From positions 1 to 32,312 of IMG/VR virus record IMGVR_UViG_3300044619_000755: a DNA stretch of 32,312 nt; one strand, written 5' to 3'. The number at the start of each line of letters is the position of its first letter. The first letter of the stretch is position 1. A model generated the notes under the pieces. The model was given only the letters and a program-made list of their open reading frames with translations. It searched no databases and was not told where the DNA came from. The DNA comes from a virus. Positions 6,400-15,438 of this stretch are shown one piece after another. A program made the translations under genes and the position numbers.

Positions 6400-9300
6400 A
6401 TGGCAAACGCTATCGGCCTCGCGATGCAGATCAGTGCCAGCACGAGTTCGCTGGCTTCTGGCATTTCTGAAGCCGACCGCCTGATCTCCAAACTCGGTCA
6501 GGGTGCGGTAGCCGCCGGGAAGCAGTTCGACTCGTTCCGCGACTCATCCGGCGCGCTTCCGGCCGTGATGCAGTCGCTCGTGGATCAGGCCGGGTTTCTG
6601 GCCGACGCTTTTCGCGGCGGAGCGGCAACGTCGCAGGAGTTCAAGGACGGCATCGCCGAGGTCGCGGCTTCGGCGTCGGAAGTCTCTGCTCTGTTTCAGG
6701 CCGGAGCAGCGACGACTGCTCAGTACGCCACTGAGGAGGAGCGAGCCGCTCAGGCACTCGCTGCCGTCGAGCAGCAGTACGCAGCCGGTGCGATCAGCCT
6801 TGAGACATATGGCCGAGCCAAGGCCGACCTCACTGGCGAGACAGCCGCAGCGGCAGCGGCAGAACGCGAGGCCTCTGCGGCTCTTGCAGCGTCCGCTGCC
6901 GAGGTCGCCAAGGCCGAGCAGGAAGCAGCCGCGATCACCGCGAAGTATACGACCGAGGCCGAGCGGAAAGCGGCGGCTCTCGAAAGAGTGACCGCCCAGT
7001 ACGAGGCCGGTAGGATCTCCGAAGAGACGTTCCAGCGGGCGACTGAAGACCTGACAGGAGCGACCGCCGCTGCTGCCCAACAAGAGCAGGAGATGGCATC
7101 GCTCCGCCAGAGGGCGGCTTCGATCACAGAGCAGGTCGCCACCCCGACAGAGCGGTACGCCAAGACGGTCGGCGAACTCGACGCCTTGCTCGAGCGAGGG
7201 CTCATCTCGCAGGAGACGTACAACAGGGCTCTTGAGCAGGCTCGCACGAACCTGGATCGGGCAGCCGCAGCCGCCGACGGGTTCGGCAAGAAGGCGGGCG
7301 ATGCTGCCGACAGCAGCATGAAGTTCAACGAACTGTCTGGAATCCTCGGCCTGCTGCCGGGTCCGCTCGGCGGGATCTCCGCAAGGATCTCGTCGGCCGC
7401 GTCTGCGGCAGAAGGACTCGGCAAGGTGTTCGGCGGCGGTCTTTCTGGGGCCGTCTCTCAAGTCGGCCAAGCGTTCGCGTTCCTGACGACTCCGCTCGGC
7501 CAAGTCGCTGCCGGTCTTGTCGCCGCCGGGGCTGCGGCTGCGGCTGTCATCGCCAACGTATCTGCGCTCGCCGATCGCGTTGAGAAACTGAACAACATCT
7601 CGATAAAGACCGGCGCGAGTTTTGAGTTCCTGCAGGTTCTCGGCGAGGCCGCCGAGCGTTCTGGTTCTTCTATCGACGCGGCCGGAATGTCCCTGACTCG
7701 GCTCGCCCGCAAGATGGACGATGCAAAGAACGGCAGCAAGGAGGCCATCAAGGGCTTTGAGCGTATCGGCCTCAGCACCGAAGACCTTGCGAAGATGTCG
7801 CCAGAAGAAGTCTTCAAGAAGATGTCGGCCGAGTTGTCGAAGATGGAAGACCCAGCCGCCAGAAGCGGCATCGCGATGGACTTGCTCGGCAGAAGCGGCG
7901 CAGAACTGCTGCCGACCATCATGAGTCTTGCCGACTCCGGCCCAGACATGCAGAGGTTCTTCGCGATCCTGAGCGGCTTTGACAAGGTTCGCCTCGAAGG
8001 CGTCGATGCCGCGTTCGAGAAACTGAATACTGCTGGTAAGGGGCTCACGAACTCGCTGACGCTTCCGTTCGCTGGCATGGTTGATAGCGTGACCACCGGA
8101 CTTGCGGAGTTGATCGGAGGCATCACCGCTATCACGAAGCCGATTGGGCAGTTCCTTGAGCCGCTGTTCACTGGCATTGGCAGGCTCGTCGAGGTCATCG
8201 GCATGGCGTTCGGCACCATCGGACGCAACATCGGTGCGGCACTCGCACCGCTTGGCGAGTTCGGCGCGACGATGAGCCAACTTTTTGACCCGATCAACGA
8301 GGGGCTGGTCGACCTTCTTGGGTATCTCTTCGAGGTCAGCACCAGCGTCACTGAGTTCATTGTCTCGTGGAGCCCGCTCGCGCTCATCAACGACGCGATC
8401 CAGTTGGCCGCTGGCCTCGTCACCGAGTTCGGCTCAGCGGCCTCCGCAGCCTTTGAGCCGGTCATTGATGTCGTTGGCCGCGTCGGGGCGATCTTCGAGG
8501 CGGTCTTCGGCAAGATCGGGGCGTATGTTAGCGAGTTCGCCAGCAACGTCGCCGGGAACTTCGTCGTGATCGTCGAGGCGTTCCTTGAGTTCACCGGCGT
8601 GGGCCAAGTCGTCTCTGCGGTCGCTGACTCCATCGGGCAGGCTTTCAGCAGCGCGTGGGAGATCATCAAGGGCGTAGTCGGAACCATCGGCGGCCTCATC
8701 GAAGACATCCTGACGTTCGCCGAAGACTGGCTCGGGATCGCGAAGGACGTTGAGGAGCCAGTTGTAGCCACAGTTGAGATCGAAACCCCAGCCGTCGAGA
8801 TCGCGAAGTCCACAGGGGCGGTCTTCTACGCCGAAATGGACAAGGCTACAAAGAAGGCGGCCGAGTTTGGACAAGAGGGCGTCGCCGCGTCGCTCGCCTA
8901 CCAGAAGTCCCTTGAGGACATCAACGCTCTTGTGCAGGACGGCGAACTGGATCAAGAGGCACAGAAGAGAGCGGTCGCTCAAGCCACGGCCGAGTTCGAC
9001 CGCCAGATCGCCTCGCTTGAGCAGCAGAAGAAGGCCCGCGAGGACGCCGCGAAGGTTGCAGAGGACGCCGCGAAGCGGCAGGCCGACGCAGACAAGAAGA
9101 TCGCCGACGCCGCGATCGAGGCGAACAGGGCTCAGGCAGAGTTCGGAGGCAACAAGGCTCAGCAGAAAGCCTCGGAAGATCTGGTCGCTATCGACCGCGA
9201 GCGAGCGCGTGTCGAACAAGAGATCGCCGCAGCCCGCGATGCGTCGGATCAGGCCGCTATCGCCGCCGCCAACCAGAGGCTCGCCGCGTTGGATCAGGCC

Positions 9301-10005
9301 CGTGCGGCAGTCGCCGAGACTGCGCAGTTCGGGTTCAATCAGGCAGACGTCGATAAGGCCATCAACGATGTCGCCGACAAGATCGACAAGGACATTTCGC
9401 AGTTCGAGATCGACCTTGATCCGCAGGCGGCTGACGAGTTCTTCGACAACATCGAGGACCTGAAGCAGCAACTCAATGACAAACTGATCGACCCGAAGCA
9501 GTTTGAGACCGCCGCCGCCGAAGCAAAGAAGCAGTTCGAGACCATCACGAGCGTCGTGGACAAGGTGTTCGGCTCGTTTAGCGAGGCGGACTTCGCCATC
9601 GCCCCAGACGCCGCAGACGCCCTCTTCAGCCGCATGGAAGAACTCAAGCAGCAGTTCAAGGATGGCGTCATCGACGAGAAGCAGTTTGAGCGCGCCGCCG
9701 GTACGCTCAAGAAGGGCTTTGAGGACGCCAAGAAGCAGGCAGAAGATATTGCGAAACTCGAAGAGAAGTACGCCGAAGAGGCTGCCAAGATCGAGGAAGA
9801 GCGTATCAGGGAACTGTCGAAGACTTCGAGCGAGTCACTCAAGGCGACCGACTTGAGAACATCAGAGGGTGCGTCGGAACTCTTGAGGCTGGCGTCCGGC
9901 CGCGAAGACCCGGCAATCGAGGAGTACCGAAAGCAGGTCAAGAAACTTGACGAGATCAAGAAGGAAATCGCCAAGATCGGGCAGCAACCAGTGGAGATCC
10001 TCTGA
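6400..10005 (+). CDS. Tape measure protein
   Basis: 1201 residues, the longest gene of the window, start ATG one base after the chaperone-extension stop. It sets tail length and may act in DNA ejection. Residues about 90-310 are Ala/Glu/Gln-rich coiled coil with three tandem copies of an approximately 60-residue unit (a YATEEER-like lead, then EQQYAAGAISLETYGRA and its variants TAQYEAGRISEETFQRA and ALLERGLISQETYNRA). Hydrophobic and small-residue stretches (GQVAAGLVAAGAAAAAVI near 370) and the region about 390-520 (NNISIKTGASFEFLQVLGEAAERSG..., MDLLGRSGAELLP) match the conserved core of siphovirus tape measures. The central part (about 560-790) is hydrophobic; the C-terminal 400 residues are again charged helices with further helical-hairpin repeats. 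No peptidase domain is seen. Confidence 0.95.
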   Translation: MANAIGLAMQISASTSSLASGISEADRLISKLGQGAVAAGKQFDSFRDSSGALPAVMQSLVDQAGFLADAFRGGAATSQEFKDGIAEVAASASEVSALFQAGAATTAQYATEEERAAQALAAVEQQYAAGAISLETYGRAKADLTGETAAAAAAEREASAALAASAAEVAKAEQEAAAITAKYTTEAERKAAALERVTAQYEAGRISEETFQRATEDLTGATAAAAQQEQEMASLRQRAASITEQVATPTERYAKTVGELDALLERGLISQETYNRALEQARTNLDRAAAAADGFGKKAGDAADSSMKFNELSGILGLLPGPLGGISARISSAASAAEGLGKVFGGGLSGAVSQVGQAFAFLTTPLGQVAAGLVAAGAAAAAVIANVSALADRVEKLNNISIKTGASFEFLQVLGEAAERSGSSIDAAGMSLTRLARKMDDAKNGSKEAIKGFERIGLSTEDLAKMSPEEVFKKMSAELSKMEDPAARSGIAMDLLGRSGAELLPTIMSLADSGPDMQRFFAILSGFDKVRLEGVDAAFEKLNTAGKGLTNSLTLPFAGMVDSVTTGLAELIGGITAITKPIGQFLEPLFTGIGRLVEVIGMAFGTIGRNIGAALAPLGEFGATMSQLFDPINEGLVDLLGYLFEVSTSVTEFIVSWSPLALINDAIQLAAGLVTEFGSAASAAFEPVIDVVGRVGAIFEAVFGKIGAYVSEFASNVAGNFVVIVEAFLEFTGVGQVVSAVADSIGQAFSSAWEIIKGVVGTIGGLIEDILTFAEDWLGIAKDVEEPVVATVEIETPAVEIAKSTGAVFYAEMDKATKKAAEFGQEGVAASLAYQKSLEDINALVQDGELDQEAQKRAVAQATAEFDRQIASLEQQKKAREDAAKVAEDAAKRQADADKKIADAAIEANRAQAEFGGNKAQQKASEDLVAIDRERARVEQEIAAARDASDQAAIAAANQRLAALDQARAAVAETAQFGFNQADVDKAINDVADKIDKDISQFEIDLDPQAADEFFDNIEDLKQQLNDKLIDPKQFETAAAEAKKQFETITSVVDKVFGSFSEADFAIAPDAADALFSRMEELKQQFKDGVIDEKQFERAAGTLKKGFEDAKKQAEDIAKLEEKYAEEAAKIEEERIRELSKTSSESLKATDLRTSEGASELLRLASGREDPAIEEYRKQVKKLDEIKKEIAKIGQQPVEIL

Positions 10006-10871
10006 TGGCAGTCACCAGTGTCCGCGAGGTTATCGGTCGCGGGCTGACGCACGAGTTCGGGAAAGCCCCATCGGCCGAACGCAAGTTTGTCTGCTCGCTC
10101 GATGACCCGAATACGCCAACGCAAGAGATCATCAACGCGGTCGGGATCGCCCACTTGGCCCCCCATCCCGAGTACGGGTTCCTGTACGCTATCAACGGCT
10201 CGTTCAACGAGGGCTCTCCGACGCCGTTCCACGCCGAGGCGACCATCAGTTACGGCGTCCCGCAGGAGGAGGATCGCGACGCGAACCCGCTGACGCGGCA
10301 GGACATCTGGTCGTTCAGCACGAGCGGTGCGGCGGTTCCGGCGTTTTTCTACTACGACGGAACGACCGCGAAGGTTCTCGTGAACACAGCCAACGATTTC
10401 TTCGAGGGCGCACAGACTGAAGAGGCCGAGGTTCGCGCGACGATTCAGGGTAATCGGGTGAACTTCCCTGTCGGGCTGGCAGCACAGGTCACGAACTGCG
10501 TGAATAACGCGACGTATCTCGGCGCGCCGCCGCACCACTGGAAGTGCGCGGGGATCTCGGCAAGTAAGGTGACCGAGGTGGTCAATGACTTTGAGATAAA
10601 ATACTGGCAGGTCACATCCGAACTCGTCTACCGCCAGAGCGGATGGTCGCTTCAACTGCCGAACGTCGGGTATAACTACCTCGAAGGCGGGCAGAAGAAG
10701 CGTGCGTATGTCATCGACCCAGATGACGGCACAACGAAGATTCCCTGTGCGAACCCGGTGGCACTCAACACGAACGGCAGCATCAAGACAAGCGGGCCTC
10801 CCGAAATCCTTGTGAGGCGAGTCCACAAGGAGGTTGACTTCCAATCACTGTTCGGCACCCCTCCGACCTAG
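10005..10871 (+). CDS. Tail-tip protein of unknown function
   Basis: 288 residues, start overlapping the tape-measure stop by one base (TGATG). No family recognised with confidence. The sequence is beta-rich and acidic, with conserved-looking aromatic clusters (FEIKYWQVTSELVYRQSGWSLQLPNVGYNYLEGG), and runs of Asp/Gly (DPDDGTTKIPCANPVALNTNG). The final part (PPEILVRRVHKEVDFQSLF) resembles the ending of a structural tail protein that carries a short coat-like domain. Directly following the tape measure, this is the place of a distal tail or tail-hub component. An in-frame alternative start is not needed. Cytoplasmic, no signal peptide. Confidence 0.6.
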   Translation: MAVTSVREVIGRGLTHEFGKAPSAERKFVCSLDDPNTPTQEIINAVGIAHLAPHPEYGFLYAINGSFNEGSPTPFHAEATISYGVPQEEDRDANPLTRQDIWSFSTSGAAVPAFFYYDGTTAKVLVNTANDFFEGAQTEEAEVRATIQGNRVNFPVGLAAQVTNCVNNATYLGAPPHHWKCAGISASKVTEVVNDFEIKYWQVTSELVYRQSGWSLQLPNVGYNYLEGGQKKRAYVIDPDDGTTKIPCANPVALNTNGSIKTSGPPEILVRRVHKEVDFQSLFGTPPT

Positions 10872-10879
10872 CATTCATC

Positions 10880-11224
10880 ATGGCAACCAATAGAGGCGGA
10901 GGCGACGAGTCGGTCTCCTTCACAAAAGACGCCGCCCGGCGAATCGCGGACACGGTTCGCTTCGTTGAGCAAGGCAATCGCGACACGTACTCGCCGGTCT
11001 CAAGCCCCCGAGCCACTGGCGGCGGCGGCAGCGCAATCAGGCTCTGCACCTTTACGGGGGCATGGGCTATCGGAAGCGTGAAGACCTGCACAATCAAAGA
11101 GACGACGAACGAAATCGAAGTAAAGAACTACTTTCACCACATCGGTGCGAACTGCGGCCAGCGAGACTGTGCGGTCGCAAAAGTGAAAAGCGAATGGATC
11201 CTTGTCGCGGCTCAGTGCGGGTGA
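10880..11224 (+). CDS. Small unknown tail-region protein
   Basis: 114 residues, ATG at 10880, nine bases after the preceding stop, without an obvious ribosome binding site. The N-terminal half is polar and helical (FTKDAARRIADTVRFVEQGNR), followed by a Gly-rich linker and a compact C-terminal part with paired cysteines (IRLCTFTGAWAIGSVKTCTIKE, ANCGQRDCAVAKVKSEWILVAAQCG). The final VAAQCG ending next to the Cys-rich start of the following gene suggests that the two products may work together, possibly through metal or disulphide contacts. Not recognised as a known family. Probably a tail-tip or fibre-adaptor component by position. Confidence 0.55.
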   Translation: MATNRGGGDESVSFTKDAARRIADTVRFVEQGNRDTYSPVSSPRATGGGGSAIRLCTFTGAWAIGSVKTCTIKETTNEIEVKNYFHHIGANCGQRDCAVAKVKSEWILVAAQCG

Positions 11225-11227
11225 CTC

Positions 11228-14074
11228 GTGGCCTCATCTTGTCCTAGTTGCGGTCAGTGCGGATGCGGCTGTCAGTGCGGGTCGCTTCCGTTCACGATGA
11301 CTGTCAACTTCCGTGAGATGTCGAACAAGACTCACGGCCCGTACTGCGCCCTGACGTTCTCGTCGAACTTCGGGAGCGGCGCGGCCGGCGTGGCGACTGA
11401 TCCCGGCGGGTGCGACGGGCCGTCTGACCCGCTGTGCGAGATACCTCCGGAGCCGGTCGACGGCGAGTGCGTGGAACCACCGGAGCCGCAGTACGAGCCG
11501 AGCAACCGCGGTCCACTGATCGGCGTGCTGCTGACCAATCCCGGTTCGTGCTACGCAAAACTTGGCAGAGTCGCCCCGGAACTGACCGCCGCCGCCGGCG
11601 GAGAAATCTCGGACGCGACGTTCACTGTCAGCGCAACGCAGCACGAAGACAGCGATGGCTTCCACTACTGGAAAGTATCGTCAATCTCCGTATCCGGCGG
11701 CGAGGGCTACCATCACCAGTCTGAACTAACGATCTCGCACTCTGTTGGCGACACGAAGGTGACCCAGGCCACGGCAAAGGTGAACGCTAATGCCGACGGC
11801 GTCCCGGTGTCTGTGACAGTAACCGAGGACGGTGAGTATTATCGGGAGTCAAAAGATGCAGAGCCTTATGTCGCTGAGGTGACAGTTACGCCGTGCGGGT
11901 TTGGAGGTGCCGCTGGCGGAATTCCTCCATGCCCCCCTAGTTATGGCAAGGAGGAGTGCGATGGCTGGCCGGCTGAGTACCTAGCCTCAATCTCGGCGGA
12001 GATAACGGCAACGGTCAACGATGATCCATACGATGAAAAATTCGGCCAGATACAGCACCTCACGATTACGAGGGGTGGCTCAAACTATCTGGCGTGGCGG
12101 TGGAGGAACGTCTGCCTAGTCCGGTCGAACATGGGTCGGAAAGGCGGCTTCGTGTTGCGTGCAACGACGCCGACGGAACTCGTGTCGGTCTCGCCGATAG
12201 ACGGGTGCTACGGAGGAGGGGCGTGTGCCAGAGTCGTCCCGCTCGGGGACAGGAGGGAACCTATTGTCTGCCTCTCCGGTGACGGCACGGGCGGGTTGAT
12301 AACGGCCGTAGTGGAGTCGGACTACGAGAGCGAGGACGATAATCCGTGGAAGCCGTACTGGTTTATATCAAAGGTGAACGCCTCTGGGGGCTCTGGATAC
12401 ACCGACGGGTCGCTCGCGTCTGTTACCTTCCTCGGCGGTCCCCCACACGCGACAGAGGATGAGACGGTGGTGGTTGAGTTGTCGGCCACTCCAATCGTCA
12501 TCGACCCGCAGACTGGCGCAAATTCGGGTGGAGCCCTTACGGGGGCAACGGTAGTGAACGGTGGGAAGTTCTACATCCAAGAGGCTTATCGGGGGAATCC
12601 GACGCCAATAAAAGAGATAGAGTTGGTCAACAGAGGGAGCGGCTACGCTAAAAAGCCGCGAGTCAGGCCGGAGGTTACGGCAGTCGCTACCGGGACGGCA
12701 GGGTCCGGTGCAACCTTCACGCCGACGCTATCGGTGGAGCAGGATGACTGCGGGGTCGACTACTGGTATGTCTCATCAGTCTCGGTTAGCGGCGGAAGCG
12801 GATACGGGGCAGGTGCGGCCCTTTCGTTTGCTGTCCAAGGCGACGGCGTATCCGAGGAGCCCGCAGAGGCATCGCTCGTCGCCGCCCCGTCCGACGGAGT
12901 GGACGGGGTTCCGACTGGCGTCACCGTAGCGAACGGCGGGAAATACTACCTAGAGGATGACGAGGGCGAGGCGTATGTAGCGGACATTGCGATTGACATT
13001 ACGCAAATACCACCGAGCAGCGGGAGCGGGGCTGAGTTTGAGGCCGAAGTAGAAACGAACCCGTCGAGCCCGGATTTTGGCAAGATCAAGAAACTGCGAA
13101 TCAAGAACAGCGGGAGTGGGCACTCTTTGTGGGGAGGCCCGACTGACTGCGAGTATTACGGCTCGTGCGGAGTTACGCTCCGGTTTCTCGGGACAAACAA
13201 AGAGCCTGAAGTCGAATACAACGGGGCTGTGTTTCGGGCGGACGATCCACTTGTTGACTGCAACTACCCGCCGCCGAACGCTACCGCCCTGCATAGCGTT
13301 GAGCGTAAGGCTGAAGCCAGTATCTATCGAGGCGGTGTCTGGGACCCCTACGAGAGATGCGCGTGTGACCCTAACGACGGCTCGAACTGCACGCCGCTTG
13401 CTCCGCCGGCCGTGTGCGGCGAGGCCACGTCATCTGTCCCGTGTCCCCCGTGCCGCGGACAGTGTTCCGAGTGCCGCCCGTGTGCCACCGGCTGCACATG
13501 CACCAACGGAAACTGCGAGCCGTGTGAGGGTCCGTGCGACGGTGACGCCCCGTGCCCCGAAGGCTGCGTGTGCGTTGGCGGAAAATGCCTGTCGGCCGGC
13601 GAGTGCTATTGCGACTGCTATGAAGTCTCTGTGAACGGGAAGTGGGGATTCAACCCTGACAATTACTCTGACCCAAACAACGAAGGCTGGGGCAGCGGTT
13701 TTGGGTACAACTGCAACCCCACCGGCGCGTCGTACACCAAACTGGACTATCCGGTTCGGTACGACGGAATATATGTGACCATCAATGGGGCGACCGCAGT
13801 AGTTCAGCAAGATTGCGACACGGGATGCGCAGGCGCGGGGTACGTGTGGCCCAACGCGACCCTGACATTCGGTGAGGACGGATGCCCCACCGGGATTGAC
13901 CTTGGAGAGCCGGTCTTTTCATGCAGTCCAATTCCTTACGAATACGCATGCAATCCGATGTTCGGCGACTGGGGCGGGACTGAGGAGGAGGTTTGCCAGA
14001 AGGCCCGGAGGTTCCTTAACGATCATGAACCGGACATTCAGTTTCGCCCCTGCGTAGAGAACCCGCTCCCATGA
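11228..14074 (+). CDS. Large cysteine-rich, repeat-containing tail adhesin
   Basis: 948 residues from GTG 11228. The N-terminus carries a short cysteine cluster (CPSCGQCGCGCQCG, residues 5-18). Residues about 98-290, 343-456 and 460-640 are diverged copies of a beta-rich module with the recurring motifs YW.VSSISVSGG.GY and GVTV.NGG.YY, sometimes ending in I..G.GY. Residues about 711-798 hold 21 cysteines in 88 residues, including two C.xGC.C..G.C units. The last 150 residues form a Gly/Asn/Tyr-rich C-terminal domain. Location after the tail-tip genes suggests the receptor-binding fibre or spike. Codon use in the module region (more ATA, AGA/AGG, TTA-type codons than in neighbours) hints at separate acquisition. 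Cysteines may form disulphides outside the cell or bind metal. Family unknown; structural role inferred. Confidence 0.7.
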   Translation: MASSCPSCGQCGCGCQCGSLPFTMTVNFREMSNKTHGPYCALTFSSNFGSGAAGVATDPGGCDGPSDPLCEIPPEPVDGECVEPPEPQYEPSNRGPLIGVLLTNPGSCYAKLGRVAPELTAAAGGEISDATFTVSATQHEDSDGFHYWKVSSISVSGGEGYHHQSELTISHSVGDTKVTQATAKVNANADGVPVSVTVTEDGEYYRESKDAEPYVAEVTVTPCGFGGAAGGIPPCPPSYGKEECDGWPAEYLASISAEITATVNDDPYDEKFGQIQHLTITRGGSNYLAWRWRNVCLVRSNMGRKGGFVLRATTPTELVSVSPIDGCYGGGACARVVPLGDRREPIVCLSGDGTGGLITAVVESDYESEDDNPWKPYWFISKVNASGGSGYTDGSLASVTFLGGPPHATEDETVVVELSATPIVIDPQTGANSGGALTGATVVNGGKFYIQEAYRGNPTPIKEIELVNRGSGYAKKPRVRPEVTAVATGTAGSGATFTPTLSVEQDDCGVDYWYVSSVSVSGGSGYGAGAALSFAVQGDGVSEEPAEASLVAAPSDGVDGVPTGVTVANGGKYYLEDDEGEAYVADIAIDITQIPPSSGSGAEFEAEVETNPSSPDFGKIKKLRIKNSGSGHSLWGGPTDCEYYGSCGVTLRFLGTNKEPEVEYNGAVFRADDPLVDCNYPPPNATALHSVERKAEASIYRGGVWDPYERCACDPNDGSNCTPLAPPAVCGEATSSVPCPPCRGQCSECRPCATGCTCTNGNCEPCEGPCDGDAPCPEGCVCVGGKCLSAGECYCDCYEVSVNGKWGFNPDNYSDPNNEGWGSGFGYNCNPTGASYTKLDYPVRYDGIYVTINGATAVVQQDCDTGCAGAGYVWPNATLTFGEDGCPTGIDLGEPVFSCSPIPYEYACNPMFGDWGGTEEEVCQKARRFLNDHEPDIQFRPCVENPLP
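11519..13147 (+). repeat. Diverged triplicated module inside the tail adhesin
   Basis: Three unequal copies at roughly 11519-12097, 12254-12595 and 12605-13147, recognised in translation by the shared YWxVSSISVSGGxGY-like strand and the GVTVxNGGxYY-like strand. The middle copy is shorter. They are diverged at DNA level, so this is an old duplication rather than a recent tandem array. Confidence 0.7.
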
Positions 14075-14508
14075 TTTCATGCCACAGACAACACCTTGTC
14101 GCCCGCTGCCGCCAACGTGGCTACACGCTGGACGAAGTGCGGCCCTGCATCGTCAGCGAAGACGGCGACCAGATTACGGTGGACGAGACGCACGGCAGTT
14201 ACCCGCGTGAGCCGAAACCGGGTTTCGTGCCGCCGCAGGCCAAGGCCGCACCGCCCGCACCGGCGAGCGGACCCGGCACGGAACTCAAGAAACTCCTGAA
14301 ACTAGTCGGCATCACCGCCACGCCCAACTGTTCGTGCAACGCCAAGGCGAAGGTTATGGACACGAACGGGGCCGATTGGTGCGAGGCCAACCTCGACCAG
14401 ATCGTAGGCTGGCTCCGCGAGGAGGCGACGAAGCGGAAACTTCCGTTTATTGACGCAGCGGGACGGCTTTTAGTCCGGAGGGCAATCAAGAACGCCCGAC
14501 GCAGATGA
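14071..14508 (+). CDS. Conserved small protein with WCEANLDxIVxWL motif
   Basis: 145 residues, ATGA-coupled to the adhesin. The first 50 residues read like a short adaptor (CHRQHLVARCRQRGYTLDEVRPCIVSEDGDQITVDETHGSYP), followed by a Pro/Ala-rich linker and a C-terminal domain of about 75 residues: TELKKLLKLVGI, CSCNAKAKVMD, ADWCEANLDQIVGWLREEA, then a basic helix (RLLVRRAIKNARRR). I recall this C-terminal arrangement from uncharacterised proteins of planctomycete genomes and their phages; no function is established to my knowledge. The C.C plus WC pattern could bind metal. Position suggests a virion-associated or tail-assembly accessory role. Confidence 0.65.
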   Translation: MISCHRQHLVARCRQRGYTLDEVRPCIVSEDGDQITVDETHGSYPREPKPGFVPPQAKAAPPAPASGPGTELKKLLKLVGITATPNCSCNAKAKVMDTNGADWCEANLDQIVGWLREEATKRKLPFIDAAGRLLVRRAIKNARRR

Positions 14509-14825
14509 AAACAAAACAGACTTGGCCCGATGATGACGATGACGATGAGACCGACCTAGATGGGGACATAATCTGGCTGCAAGGAGGCAGCAACGATGTT
14601 CAAAACCAAAAGCCTGAGCCGGGGAGTGGTGGAGATCGAACTGTCGAAGACGCCAGCGTGGGTCTTCCTGAGCAGCGATTGGCACTGGGACAGCGTCAAG
14701 TGCGACAGAGAAAAACTAGAGCAAGACCTTCGGCTCGCAAAAGAACTGGACGCTCCGGTGCTGGCGTTCGGGGACGTCTTCGACGTAATGGGCGGAAAGT
14801 TCGACCCAAGAGGAGCCAAGGATGA
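14505..14825 (+). CDS. Doubtful ORF with acidic N-terminus, overlapping the phosphoesterase
   Basis: Starts in an ATGA overlap with the preceding stop and would encode 106 residues. The first 30 residues (MKTKQTWPDDDDDDETDLDG, IIWLQGG) fill an otherwise empty 87-base gap, which is why it is listed. From 14596 on it lies out of frame within the phosphoesterase and turns Arg/Gly-rich, as shadow frames do here. It may be a translated leader that keeps ribosomes moving to the phosphoesterase start, or nothing. Confidence 0.2.
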   Translation: MKTKQTWPDDDDDDETDLDGDIIWLQGGSNDVQNQKPEPGSGGDRTVEDASVGLPEQRLALGQRQVRQRKTRARPSARKRTGRSGAGVRGRLRRNGRKVRPKRSQG

Positions 14826-15435
14826 ACTCCGCCCGGAACTGCTTCGCGGAAACTACTTCGACGAAGTGATCGAGCAGTGCGCCGAGTGGCTGAAGCCTTA
14901 CTCGAAGCAGATCGCTGTGATCTCCCCCGGAAACCACGAAACTGCGATTCGCAAGCGGCAGGAAACGTGCCTGACGACGCGACTCGTGGAGCGACTGAAG
15001 ATCGCCGGCTCGCCTGTCGTGCAAGGTGGGTACTCTGGATGGGTTTTGGTGAAGAGGAGAGACTCGAGCAAGCACGTAGCGTCCCACACGATCTGGTATC
15101 ACCACGGATACGGCGGGGGCGGTCCAGTCACTCGCGGAGTCATAGACTTTTCAAGGTTCCTTGTAGATATAGACGCCGACTCAATCGTCGCCGGACATAT
15201 CCACCAGAGGACGCTCATCGAGTCCACAAGGCAGCGGCTCACGCTTCATGGCATTCCAAGGGTTCGCCCTATTTACTTGGTGCGCTCGGCGTCATATAAG
15301 AACGAGTGCCTCACCGACGGCTGGGCGGTTGAGAAGGGCATGAGCAGCCGCCCGCTCGGTGGGTGGTGGCTCAGGCTCACAATCAACCGCGACAACGGCG
15401 AACTCAACGCTTCATATCACAATCACCCGGAGTGA
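14596..15435 (+). CDS. Calcineurin-like metallophosphoesterase
   Basis: 279 residues, ATG 14596 preceded by AAGGAGG. The two-metal phosphoesterase motifs are complete and in order: SDWHWDS (Asp28, His30), FGDVFD (Asp60), PGNHE (Asn113, His114), WYHHG (His169/170) and AGHIHQRT (His201, His203). The fold therefore hydrolyses phosphomonoesters or phosphodiesters (nucleotides or nucleic acid ends) with Mn or similar metals. In phages, such enzymes act in DNA end processing, nucleotide turnover or removal of 2',3' phosphates; the substrate cannot be told. It stands at the head of a three-gene small-molecule block with the MazG-like and DUF4406 genes, which favours a nucleotide-related role. Length is typical for phage members. 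Confidence 0.88.
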   Translation: MFKTKSLSRGVVEIELSKTPAWVFLSSDWHWDSVKCDREKLEQDLRLAKELDAPVLAFGDVFDVMGGKFDPRGAKDELRPELLRGNYFDEVIEQCAEWLKPYSKQIAVISPGNHETAIRKRQETCLTTRLVERLKIAGSPVVQGGYSGWVLVKRRDSSKHVASHTIWYHHGYGGGGPVTRGVIDFSRFLVDIDADSIVAGHIHQRTLIESTRQRLTLHGIPRVRPIYLVRSASYKNECLTDGWAVEKGMSSRPLGGWWLRLTINRDNGELNASYHNHPE

Positions 15436-15438
15436 ACC

